A stretch of DNA of 64,000 bases, from contig JAEUJW010000060.1 in the NCBI GenBank assembly GCA_016793465.1, forward strand, positions 46,891 through 110,890. Direction: 5' to 3'. A program made the translations under genes and the position numbers. The DNA comes from Myxococcales bacterium. Its GTDB lineage: Bacteria > Myxococcota > Polyangia > Nannocystales > Nannocystaceae. Position 1 is the stretch's first letter. Every line of letters starts with the position of its first letter. The notes under the pieces were generated by a model, which searched no databases, was not told the DNA's origin, and saw only the letters and a list, made by a program, of their open reading frames with translations. Of this stretch, positions 54,551 to 64,000 are shown piece after piece.

Positions 54551-55432
54551 CTAGAACCGACCCTGCAGCGTCAGGCCGCCGTAGCCCCAGCCGGCCGCCG
54601 GGAGCACGCGCAGGCGGGCCGTCTCGCTCGAGCGCTTCTTGCCGAGCACGTAGCTGACCGCGCCGCCGATCACCATCAGGGCACCGAGCCCGCCGACCAC
54701 CGCGAAGCCGACGAGCGACGCCGTGTTGGCGGACTTGCCGTCCTTGCGGGCCGTGTCGATCTTGGCGTGGAGCTCGCTGCAGCCGGATGGTTCGCCGACC
54801 GTCAGCTCGGGCTGGCAATTGTTGTCATCGAGCTGGTCGTAGAGGCCGCCCTGGCCGTTGAGCTGGGTGCTGACGGTCGAGCCCTTGGCCGCGAACACGC
54901 CGCCGACGATCGTGCCGATCACCATCAAGCCGCCGCCGCTGGCCATCAGGCCGATGCCGGCGAGCTTGGCCTTGCGGCCGGGGTCGACCTGCTTGTCGGG
55001 GTCGGGCGTCGGATCGTCGGGCGGGGAGGGGTCGGGCACCGGCTCGGCCTCGATGCGGGCCAGCTCGGCCTCGATGTCGGCGAGCACCGGCTTGACCTCC
55101 TCGGGGTCGGCGCCGAGGCCCGGGTCCTTCTCGACCGCGGTCACGTAGTCCTTCAAGGTCGTGCGCGCCGACTTCAGCAGCTCGGGCTTCTGCTCCTCGT
55201 CGTAGAGCTTCTTGTAGGTGAGGCCGATGTTGTAGAGGATGAGCGGGTTCTTCGAGCGCTTGTAGGCCGCCTCGAACTTCTCGAGCGCCGACTTGTAGAA
55301 GCCCTGGCTCTGGTCCTTGCGGCCCTCCTCGTAGAGGGCGTCGGCGTCTTGCCCGGATGGGGCGGCGAGGGCCGGGAGCGAGGCGGAGGACAGGGCCGCG
55401 ACGAGCGCGAGGTGAAGCGAGAGCCGCAGCAT
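54551..55432 (-). CDS. TPR-containing secreted/membrane protein
   Basis: About 293 aa. A signal peptide (LHLALVAALSSASLPALAA) is followed by TPR-like helices (ALYEEGRKDQSQGFYKSALE, AYKRSKNPLILYNIGLTYKK), an Asp/Pro-rich linker, and two hydrophobic segments (LAGIGLMASGGGLMVIGTIV and FAVVGGLGALMVIGGAVSYVL). This architecture is common in myxobacterial envelope proteins of unknown function. Confidence 0.8.
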   Translation of the reverse strand: MLRLSLHLALVAALSSASLPALAAPSGQDADALYEEGRKDQSQGFYKSALEKFEAAYKRSKNPLILYNIGLTYKKLYDEEQKPELLKSARTTLKDYVTAVEKDPGLGADPEEVKPVLADIEAELARIEAEPVPDPSPPDDPTPDPDKQVDPGRKAKLAGIGLMASGGGLMVIGTIVGGVFAAKGSTVSTQLNGQGGLYDQLDDNNCQPELTVGEPSGCSELHAKIDTARKDGKSANTASLVGFAVVGGLGALMVIGGAVSYVLGKKRSSETARLRVLPAAGWGYGGLTLQGRF

Positions 55433-55618
55433 CGAGCGAGGGGGCCTTCATATCACGGATCCCACGCGCGCGCGGAGTTTCAGGTGAACCGCCTGCGTCC
55501 GGGCATTGGCGGCCGCTCGCGGGCATAAAGCGACGACGACGACCCGCTCTTTCGGGCGCGCGCCGGACCGGCGGACGGCGTCTGGCGAGGGCGTGGGGGC
55601 TCGGCTAGCCTCGCGCCC

Positions 55619-56401
55619 ATGCTCAAGGATCTCCTCCGCCGCGCCCAGGACGCGGCCCAGCGTCACCTGCCCGAGAGCGTCCGCGACACCGGGCGGCGCC
55701 TCGTCGACGCCGTGCTCGAGCGCGCGCCCCAGTCGGTGCAGGAGCGCGTCGCTCCGCTCCTGCGGGGGGATCCCGCGCACGAGCCCGAAGCCTCCGCCGA
55801 CGATCCCGTCGACGGAGCCTCCGCCCCTGCCGATGATCCGCTCGACTTCCGCGACACCCAGAAGCGCGTCGTCCTGTTCGGCTACCCCGAGGACGCGGCC
55901 ACCGACCGCGTCGCCGCCCTGCTGACCGCCGAGGGCATCGTGTTCCGCCGCCAGAACCTGCACATGCAGCCGCGCGAGGCCATGCAGATCGCGAGCATGA
56001 CCGGCGTGATGGTCGCCCCGTACGTGTTCATCCACGGCAAGTTCTGGGGCGGCGAGGGCGAGATGGAGAGCCTGCGCGCGCTCGGCGAGCTCGCGGCCAT
56101 CGTCGACAACCGCCTCGACGAGCTCAGCCCCGAGGCGCGGCGCATCGGGCGGCTCAAGCAGTCGTTCGACGACGCCATCACCGTCGCCAACGTCGTCGAC
56201 CGCCTGCGCCGCGGCCACATCCTCCGCGTCGACGACCTCGACTGCTGGTACGAGGCCCCGCGCGCCGGTCAGCCCTCACGGTTCTTCCACGACGGCGCGC
56301 CGCGGCCCGAGGCCGATATCCCCGACGTCGCCGCCGAGATCGTGCGCCGCGTCGAGAGCGAGGGCGTGAAGGCCACGTGGGTCGTCGACCCGAACGCCTG
56401 A
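55619..56401 (+). CDS. Glutaredoxin-fold protein without active-site cysteines
   Basis: About 260 aa. After an unconserved N-terminal helical region, residues about 80-155 follow the glutaredoxin fold: VVLFGYPEDAATDRVAALL, then APYVFIHGKFWGGEGEMESL with the conserved cis-Pro region (normally TVPxVFI). The CPYC active site is YPEDAA, so no redox cysteine is present. The C-terminal 100 residues are unassigned. TAGCCT (55606-55611) lies 7 nt before the ATG. Confidence 0.7.
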   Translation: MLKDLLRRAQDAAQRHLPESVRDTGRRLVDAVLERAPQSVQERVAPLLRGDPAHEPEASADDPVDGASAPADDPLDFRDTQKRVVLFGYPEDAATDRVAALLTAEGIVFRRQNLHMQPREAMQIASMTGVMVAPYVFIHGKFWGGEGEMESLRALGELAAIVDNRLDELSPEARRIGRLKQSFDDAITVANVVDRLRRGHILRVDDLDCWYEAPRAGQPSRFFHDGAPRPEADIPDVAAEIVRRVESEGVKATWVVDPNA

Positions 56402-56702
56402 CGCTCCGCGGCTGTCCGCAGGGACAGCCCTCCTGACCTTCGGGACAGCCGCCCGGCGGACCGGCCCGATCGTCGCCCCGGGGAAGCTCCGGTGTCGCGA
56501 CGTCCGAACCACCGGGCCGGGAGCGCACGCCGCGGGTTGCGCAGTATCGCTCGACGGAGGCGGCCTGTACGGTCATTCTTTGCTCCATGCCCCCGGCGCG
56601 CCGCGGAGGCACGCGGAAAGCGTCGCTGGCGACGTTCTCCGTGCTACGTTGTCGGCGATTCTGCGAGGCGCCCTGCGCGGGCGTCCCGCGTTCCACGAGG
56701 GC
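56402..56702. other. Intergenic region upstream of the kinase gene
   Basis: It begins with the GGCTGTCC/GGACAGCC hairpin at 56410-56429. TACGGT (56568) and TACGTT (about 56645) are possible -10 elements for the kinase gene, without a clear -35. No ORF was recognised. Confidence 0.4.
56410..56429 (+). terminator. Hairpin GGCTGTCC-GCAG-GGACAGCC
   Basis: A perfect 8-bp stem with a 4-nt loop lies 9 nt after the stop of the glutaredoxin-fold gene. A third GGGACAGCC follows at about 56442 and could compete for pairing. No T tract is present. Confidence 0.5.
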
Positions 56703-58685
56703 ATGATGCCGGCGAACAGATCCCCCAGTGCGGCACCCGATTCGCTGATCGGCCAGACCATCGGCGGGCAATACACGCTCCAGCGAGTCCTGGGCCAGGG
56801 CAGCAAGGCGCAGGTGTTCCTCGCGACCCATCGCACCCTCCAGCGGCCGGTCGTCGTCCACCTGCTCAACGCGCCGTGGGCCGACGACCCGGTCGCCGGC
56901 GCCAAGTTCGAGGAGCAGGCGCGGACCCTACGCGGGCTCGAGCACCCCAACATCGCCGCGCTCATCGACTTCGGGCGCGACGGCTCGCGCGTGTTCGTGG
57001 TCAGCGAGTACGTCGAGGGCAACCTGCTGTCGGACTACGTGCACCAGCTCGGCCGCCTCCCGCTCGAGAGCTTCGTGCCGATCGCCGCGCAGATCCTGAA
57101 GGGGGTGGGGGCGACCCACGCCCGCGGCCTCGTGCACCGCGACCTGAAGCCGGCCAACGTCGTGCTGGTCGAGGAGCAGGGCCGGGCCAACTACGTCAAG
57201 ATCCTCGACCTCGGGCTCGCGCAGATGCTGGTCGGCCCGCCGCTCGACGAGGAGCCGCCGATCGTCGGCACGCCCGCGTACCTGGCCCCCGAGCAGATCA
57301 TGAACAAGCCGGTCGACGCGCGCTCCGACGTGTACGCGATCGGCGCCATGTTCTACTTCCTGCTCTCGGGTCGCCTGCCGTTCGAGGGCGACAACGCCGC
57401 GGCCGTCCTCTACAAGCACATCAACGACAAGCCGACGCCGCTCACGTCGGTGCTGCCGGGCGACCACCACCTTCCGGACGGGCTCATCGAGCTGGTCCAC
57501 GACTGTCTGGCCAAGAACCCCGACAACCGCCCGAACGACGCCAACGAGATCGTCGAGCGCATGATCGACTGCGTGCCCGCGGCGATGTTCCGCCTGCCGA
57601 TCGCCGGCGTGCAGGCCGTCCCGCGCGTGGCGACCGGGCCGCAGCGCGCCGGCACCGGACCCAACCGCGCGGCCGCGCGGCCCGACACCGGCCCCGTGCG
57701 CGCGCCGACCGGCGACTACCGCCGCATCCCCACGCCGCAGCCGATGATGAGCCCGCTGCGGCCCGACCTGGCCCCGCGCCCCGACAGCCACCCCGATCGA
57801 GCGCTCGCCGCGGCGATGGCCGCCAGCGGCGTGCACCCGATCCCCAACGTCGACGCCACCCACGCGCCGACCGTGCCGCTGCCCGAGGAGCGCCGCTCCG
57901 GCGGCGGCGGGTGGATCCTCGGCGTGCTCGCGCTGCTGCTCACCGGCGGCCTGGTCTACGTGTACATCGAGAGCCAGAAGACCCCGATCGTCGCGCCCGC
58001 GGGCAAGGTCGAGGCCAAGGCCGACCCGTCCAAGGCGCTCGGCGACGTGCTGTCCGCCAACCTCGCCAGGGCCCGCGAGCACGACCAGGCCGGTCGCCTG
58101 CAGGAGGCGATCGTCGCCTACGAGGCGGTGCTGACCGCCGATCCGAACCACGCCCAGGCCCGCGATCGCATCACCGCCCTGAAGGCCCAGCTCGCCGCCA
58201 AGCCGAGCGAGCCGACCACCCCGCCGGACACGAAGGTGGAGCCGACGCCGGACACGAAGGTGGAGCCGACGCCCGACAGCAAGACCCCGCCGGACACGAA
58301 GGTGGAGCCCACGCCCGACAGCAAGACGCCGACCGTCGACAGCGCCCCGGTCGCGTTCACCGTCGAGGCCACCGGCCCGAGGAAGGCCGAGGTCGTGATC
58401 GACGGCGTGTCGAAGGGCAAGACCCCGCTGAAGCTCGACATCCCGCCGGGCTCCCACAAGTTCGAGATCAAGGCCGCCGGCTTCACCACCCACGAGGAGA
58501 CCATCGACGTGGCCGCCGACGGGCAGAAGGAGCTGAAGGTCAAACTCGAGCGCAAGCCCAGCGCCGGCACCGGCACCGGCACGCCGACCGGCCCCGGCGG
58601 CATCAGCAGGGCCGAAGAGGACGCCGCCTCGGCCCAGCTCGACCCGGACGCCGGCGTCGAGACCAAGTTCGAGACCAAAAAGTAG
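56703..58685 (+). CDS. Atypical membrane Ser/Thr protein kinase with PEGA domain
   Basis: About 660 aa. Kinase domain (about residues 20-290): glycine loop GQGSKAQV, catalytic loop VHRDLKPANVVLV intact, DFG as DLG, and activation segment GTPAYLAPEQ. The VAIK lysine position reads VVVHLL, so the ATP-anchoring Lys is His. A Pro-rich linker leads to one membrane segment (WILGVLALLLTGGLVYVYI, about residue 410), a TPR-like helix pair, a PDTKVEPT tandem repeat and a C-terminal PEGA domain (EVVIDGVSKGKTPLKLDIPPG), usually linked to surface binding. A weak GAGGG precedes the ATG. Confidence 0.88.
   Translation: MMPANRSPSAAPDSLIGQTIGGQYTLQRVLGQGSKAQVFLATHRTLQRPVVVHLLNAPWADDPVAGAKFEEQARTLRGLEHPNIAALIDFGRDGSRVFVVSEYVEGNLLSDYVHQLGRLPLESFVPIAAQILKGVGATHARGLVHRDLKPANVVLVEEQGRANYVKILDLGLAQMLVGPPLDEEPPIVGTPAYLAPEQIMNKPVDARSDVYAIGAMFYFLLSGRLPFEGDNAAAVLYKHINDKPTPLTSVLPGDHHLPDGLIELVHDCLAKNPDNRPNDANEIVERMIDCVPAAMFRLPIAGVQAVPRVATGPQRAGTGPNRAAARPDTGPVRAPTGDYRRIPTPQPMMSPLRPDLAPRPDSHPDRALAAAMAASGVHPIPNVDATHAPTVPLPEERRSGGGGWILGVLALLLTGGLVYVYIESQKTPIVAPAGKVEAKADPSKALGDVLSANLARAREHDQAGRLQEAIVAYEAVLTADPNHAQARDRITALKAQLAAKPSEPTTPPDTKVEPTPDTKVEPTPDSKTPPDTKVEPTPDSKTPTVDSAPVAFTVEATGPRKAEVVIDGVSKGKTPLKLDIPPGSHKFEIKAAGFTTHEETIDVAADGQKELKVKLERKPSAGTGTGTPTGPGGISRAEEDAASAQLDPDAGVETKFETKK
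58224..58328 (+). repeat. In-frame tandem repeat encoding PDTKVEPT/PDSKT units
   Basis: Two adjacent identical 24-nt units (58224-58247 and 58248-58271) are followed by alternating PDSKT and a third PDTKVEPT unit. The repeat lies in the extracytoplasmic linker of the kinase and is likely to vary in copy number between strains. Confidence 0.8.
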
Positions 58686-58800
58686 CGCGGTTTCGGGCTG
58701 TAACGTGGTTCAGGTCGCCGCGGCCGCGTGCGGGCCGTGGCGTGAGCCACACGCGGAGCCCGCCGGCCGCGCTCGCCTGGCGTTATCCTGACGCGCCAGG

Positions 58801-60222
58801 ATGGCCGCGCCGTCGCCACGTCTGTTGCCGCGAGTGATCGCCGCGCTCGAGCGGGGTCTGCCGCCCGCGCTGCTGGTGTCGTCGGAGGGCCGCCGCCGCG
58901 CCCTGCTGATCGCGGGGACGTCGTGGCTGATGATCATCGCCTGCGTGTTCACCATCCCGGTGCTGCTGGCGACCGGGGTCGGGGTCGGGCGCGTGCTCGC
59001 CAGCGCCGTCAACCTCGGCACCATCGCCATGGCCTCGGTCACGCTGATGCTGCTGCGCCGGCGCGGGGTGGGGTTCGCCGCGCACTGGCTGACCGCGATC
59101 GCTTTCATCGGGATCATGTGGGTCGTCGCCGTCTCGGGCAGCCTGGCCTCGCCGTACTGGGTGCTGCTGGTCGCCGTCCCGTTCCTCGCGGCGCAGATGG
59201 CCGGGCGCCTCGCGGGCCAGGTGTGGACCGTGATCTGCCTGTCCGGCGTGGCCGCGCTGTGGGCCCTCGATCGCCTCGGCGTCGAGCTGCCGCGCTTCAC
59301 CGACCCGAGCGCGCACACCACCACCACCGCGCTCTACACCGCCATGGCGGTGCTCGCCGTGCACGTGCTCAGCTACCTCGCCGAGGTCGCGCGCGACGAG
59401 GCCATCGCCCGCGCCGAGCGCACCTCCGTGCAGCTGCAGCACGCGGACGCCGAGGTCGAGCAGGCGCGCATCATGGCCGAGCAGGCGGTCGCGGCCAACG
59501 CCGCCAAGTCGGCGTTCATGGCGACCATGAGCCACGAGCTGCGGACCCCGCTCAACGCGGTCATCGGCTACGCCGAGCTGCTGGTCGAGGACGCCGAGTC
59601 GAGCGGCCTCATGGCCATGCGCGACGACCTCGACAAGATCGTCGCCGCCAGCCACCACCTGTGCAGCCTGATCGAGGGCATCCTCGAGCTGTCGAGCGTC
59701 GAGGCCAACCGCCTCGACCTGCGCCGCGAGGAGTTCGTGGTCCAGGACCTCGTCCACGACGTCGTCGCCGTGCTCGACCCGCTGGCGCGCCGCCGCGGCA
59801 ACCTGCTCGGCGTGGCCTGCCCGAGCGCGCCGGTGAAGGTGCTGCTCGACCGCGGGCGGGTCCGGCAGATGCTGGTCAACCTGCTCGGCAACGCGGTCAA
59901 GTTCACCTCGCAGGGCCGCATCGACGTCGTGCTCACGGTCGACGCCGGCCAGGTCGTGTTCGCCGTGACCGACACCGGGATCGGCATCGCCGAGGCCGAC
60001 CTCGAGAAGATCTTCGTCGCCTTCACCCAGGTCGACGGCTCGACGCGCCGGCGCTACGAGGGCTCCGGCCTCGGGCTCGCGCTGTGCAGCCGCCTGGCCG
60101 AGCTGATGGGCGGCAGCCTGCGCGTGCGCTCCGAGCTCGGCCGCGGCAGCACCTTCACCCTGCGCCTGCCGCTCGCGCTGCCGCCCGCGCCGCCGCCCCG
60201 CGATCCCGCCGCGTCCGCGTGA
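58801..60222 (+). CDS. Membrane sensor histidine kinase
   Basis: About 473 aa. Five or six N-terminal membrane helices (about residues 35-200) form the sensor, followed by a coiled coil. The DHp domain carries the phospho-acceptor His in MSHELRTPLNAVIGYAELL (about residue 243). The ATPase domain has N-box NLLGNAVKFT, G1 DTGIGIAEADL and G2 GSGLGLALCS. No receiver domain or adjacent response regulator gene is present, so it is an orphan kinase. TATCCT (58784-58789) lies 11 nt before the ATG. Confidence 0.93.
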   Translation: MAAPSPRLLPRVIAALERGLPPALLVSSEGRRRALLIAGTSWLMIIACVFTIPVLLATGVGVGRVLASAVNLGTIAMASVTLMLLRRRGVGFAAHWLTAIAFIGIMWVVAVSGSLASPYWVLLVAVPFLAAQMAGRLAGQVWTVICLSGVAALWALDRLGVELPRFTDPSAHTTTTALYTAMAVLAVHVLSYLAEVARDEAIARAERTSVQLQHADAEVEQARIMAEQAVAANAAKSAFMATMSHELRTPLNAVIGYAELLVEDAESSGLMAMRDDLDKIVAASHHLCSLIEGILELSSVEANRLDLRREEFVVQDLVHDVVAVLDPLARRRGNLLGVACPSAPVKVLLDRGRVRQMLVNLLGNAVKFTSQGRIDVVLTVDAGQVVFAVTDTGIGIAEADLEKIFVAFTQVDGSTRRRYEGSGLGLALCSRLAELMGGSLRVRSELGRGSTFTLRLPLALPPAPPPRDPAASA

Positions 60223-60291
60223 CGCGACCGGACGATTGCGCTACAGAGTCGACGCCGCTCGTCGTCGCGGCGTCCCGCGGGGCCAATTTCA

Positions 60292-61602
60292 ATGTTGATC
60301 GTGCAGAAATACGGCGGTTCGTCGGTCGGCAGCCTCGATCGGATCCGCAATTGTGCGGCGCGGGTGCTCGCGACCCGGCGCGCCGGCCACGACGTCGTCG
60401 TCGTCGTCTCGGCCATGTCGGGCGAGACCAACCGCCTGATCGGCCTGGCCAACCAGCTCGCCGCGCTCGACCGCCCGGAGGACGCGGGGCACGTCGGCAA
60501 GGGCCCGTACGTCGCCAGCGACCGCGCCGGCGACCGCGCCCACGAGCGGGAGCTCGACCAATTGGTCAGCACCGGCGAGAACGTCAGCGCCGCGCTGCTC
60601 GCCATGGCCGTGCAGAACGCCGGCGGCGCCGCCATCTCGCTGGTCGGCCCGCAGATCGGCATGTACACCGACGGCACCTACACCAACGCGCGCATCACCG
60701 GCATCGAGCACGGGCGCCTGCGCCAGGCGCTGGTCGGCGGGCGGGTGGTCGTGTGCGCCGGCTTCCAGGGCATCGGTCCGGACGGCAACATCACCACTCT
60801 GGGTCGCGGCGGCTCGGACACCTCGGCGGTCGCGCTGGCGGCCGCGCTGAAGGCCGACGTGTGCGAGATCCTGACCGACGTCGACGGCGTCTACACCACC
60901 GACCCGCGCATCGAGCCGCGGGCGCGCAAGATCCCGCGGATCACCTACGAGGAGATGCTCGAGCTGGCCAGCCTCGGGGCCAAGGTGCTGCAGATCCGCA
61001 GCGTCGAGTTCGCCATGAAGTACAGCGTGCCGGTGCACGTGCGCTCGAGCCTCAACGACAGCGAAGGGACGTGGATCATGTCGGAGCAGCGCAACCTCGA
61101 ATCGGCGGTGGTCACGGGCGTCGCGCTCGACCGCAACGAGGCCAAGGTCACCCTCACCCGCGTGCCCGACGTGCCGGGCGTGGTCGCGGCGATCTTCGGG
61201 CGCCTGGCCCGGGCCAACATCGTCGTCGACATGATCATTCAGAACGCCAGCCGCGACGGCCTCACCGATGTCACGTTCACCGTGCCGGAGAGCGACCTGA
61301 AGCACGCGGTCAGCGAGCTGCGCAGCGTCGACCTCCCGGCCGTGGGGGTCGACGAGGGCCCGCGCGAGATCCTCAGCGACCCGGAGATCTGCAAGATCTC
61401 GATCGTCGGGGTCGGGATGCGCACCCACGCGGGCGTCGCGGCCCGTGCCTTCGACATCCTCGGCCGCGAGAACATCAACATCCAGATGGTCTCGACCTCG
61501 GAGATCAAGGTCTCCGTGGTCGTGCACGAGCGCTACGGCGAGCTGGCCCTGCGGGCCCTGCACGCCGGCTTCGGGCTCGACGCGGACGGCGATGGCGCGT
61601 GA
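60292..61602 (+). CDS. lysC: Aspartate kinase
   Basis: About 436 aa. [15 protein letters not shown] is at the N-terminus, with [33 protein letters not shown] and [14 protein letters not shown] in the catalytic domain. Two ACT domains follow ([20 protein letters not shown] and [34 protein letters not shown]) for allosteric control by lysine/threonine. An extra [23 protein letters not shown] insert sits near residue 65. It makes aspartyl phosphate for Lys, Thr and Met. Its end overlaps the next gene by 11 nt. Confidence 0.95.
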   Translation: MLIVQKYGGSSVGSLDRIRNCAARVLATRRAGHDVVVVVSAMSGETNRLIGLANQLAALDRPEDAGHVGKGPYVASDRAGDRAHERELDQLVSTGENVSAALLAMAVQNAGGAAISLVGPQIGMYTDGTYTNARITGIEHGRLRQALVGGRVVVCAGFQGIGPDGNITTLGRGGSDTSAVALAAALKADVCEILTDVDGVYTTDPRIEPRARKIPRITYEEMLELASLGAKVLQIRSVEFAMKYSVPVHVRSSLNDSEGTWIMSEQRNLESAVVTGVALDRNEAKVTLTRVPDVPGVVAAIFGRLARANIVVDMIIQNASRDGLTDVTFTVPESDLKHAVSELRSVDLPAVGVDEGPREILSDPEICKISIVGVGMRTHAGVAARAFDILGRENINIQMVSTSEIKVSVVVHERYGELALRALHAGFGLDADGDGA

Positions 61603-62086
61603 GCCGGAGCGGCGCTGGAGCGTGCTGGCGTGGGCCGGCGCGCTGGCATGTGCCTGTCTCTTGGTTCAGGTCGCCACCGGCGCCCCGACGGCCCCGCCGC
61701 GCCCCGCGTGTGACCCTGTGACCGCGCCTCTGGTCGTGATCGACGGCGTCTTCCGTTGCGGGGCGCCGCGGACGTGCGACGGCGGCGCGGCGGTCGCGGG
61801 CGACGCCCTCGCGGCTGGCGACGGCTGCGCCGTCCGCGTCGGTCGTATGTCCGGCGGGGACATCGAGGTGCTCGGCCTGCCGGTCGACCTGGACAGCGCC
61901 TCGGCGGACGAACTCGCGAGCCTGCCGGGGATCGGGCCGGAGCTCGCGCGCCGCATCGTCGCGGGCCGGCCTTACCGCGACGTCGACGACCTCCTGCGCG
62001 TCGACGGCATCGGTCCGGCGCGGCTGTTTGCGCTGCGCCCACGGGCTCGCGTCGGCACACCAGGGCCGCCGCCCCGCGGGCAGTGA
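61592..62086 (+). CDS. ComEA-like helix-hairpin-helix protein
   Basis: About 164 aa. An N-terminal signal/anchor ([17 protein letters not shown]) is followed by a Cys-containing region ([25 protein letters not shown]). The C-terminal ComEA-type double HhH reads [31 protein letters not shown] and [12 protein letters not shown]. ComEA binds incoming DNA in transformation; such a role here is inference from the fold and the anchor. It overlaps the end of lysC. Confidence 0.85.
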   Translation: MAREPERRWSVLAWAGALACACLLVQVATGAPTAPPRPACDPVTAPLVVIDGVFRCGAPRTCDGGAAVAGDALAAGDGCAVRVGRMSGGDIEVLGLPVDLDSASADELASLPGIGPELARRIVAGRPYRDVDDLLRVDGIGPARLFALRPRARVGTPGPPPRGQ

Positions 62087-62214
62087 CACCCGTTTCATTC
62101 GAAGGTGCACAAGCGCGCAGACTTCGTGTCCGCAATCGTTGTCGCGAATTTTCCCGCGAAGAACGAGGGTGTGTGTGCGAGGATGCGGCGAAGGCGACAC
62201 GCCGTGGAGACCAC

Positions 62215-63999
<1,785 letters not shown>

Positions 64000-64000
64000 G

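Overview
The window is very GC-rich and densely coded. It looks like the chromosome of a myxobacterium (Myxococcota, possibly of the Nannocystis type). This is an inference from lipoproteins with CGDG..CDDGN cysteine-rich repeats, PEGA-domain Ser/Thr kinases, an FHA-fused sigma-54-type activator and the LolCDE-BamA-Skp outer-membrane genes. No phage, insertion sequence or CRISPR array was recognised.

Layout. 1-5.0 kb: a vWA lipoprotein cut by the window edge, a membrane protein with a spermidine-synthase-like domain, and a fibrinogen-like lipoprotein. 5.0-9.6 kb: the oddest region. A bacterial major vault protein (MVP) homologue has a TerB-like gene upstream. Downstream are two tRNA-like cloverleaves that bracket a ComF-like phosphoribosyltransferase gene. 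Both cloverleaves fail to pair at acceptor positions 1-2 (one also at 3), and both share a conserved upstream block that runs into their first four bases. 9.7-12.3 kb: a DUF2007 protein and a nitrilase / ECF sigma / NrsF operon. 12.7-23.4 kb: the classical rimP-nusA-ylxR-infB-rbfA-truB-rpsO-pnp-dut translation and RNA-decay cluster, with a terminator-like hairpin in the rimP leader. 23.5-29.4 kb: a pseudokinase, purC, a holin-like membrane protein, purF and prfB, the last with the +1 programmed frameshift. 29.4-39.3 kb: envelope biogenesis, with two enlarged LolC/E-type permeases, lolD, bamA, two Skp-like chaperones, fabZ and a small lipoprotein.

39.6-44.3 kb: a 59-aa ORF with its own terminator, an FHA/AAA+ activator lacking the GAFTGA loop, then folP-cdaA-cdaR, the last two for c-di-AMP synthesis. 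44.5-46.2 kb: a lipoprotein and a long non-coding stretch ending in a strong terminator. 46.2-52.6 kb: an AraC regulator divergent from a tightly overlapping catabolic operon of an aldehyde dehydrogenase, two class III aminotransferases and a C45 N-acyltransferase/amidohydrolase. 52.6-64 kb: surface and signalling genes, namely lipoproteins, an outer-membrane beta-barrel, a TPR protein, a cysteine-less glutaredoxin fold, an atypical Ser/Thr kinase, a histidine kinase, aspartokinase, a ComEA-like protein and a second Cys-rich-repeat lipoprotein.

Many genes that begin a transcription unit have a TAnnnT hexamer 6-12 nt before the start codon, which suggests that leaderless or nearly leaderless mRNAs are common here. 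ATGA or GTGA stop-start overlaps inside operons point to translational coupling.
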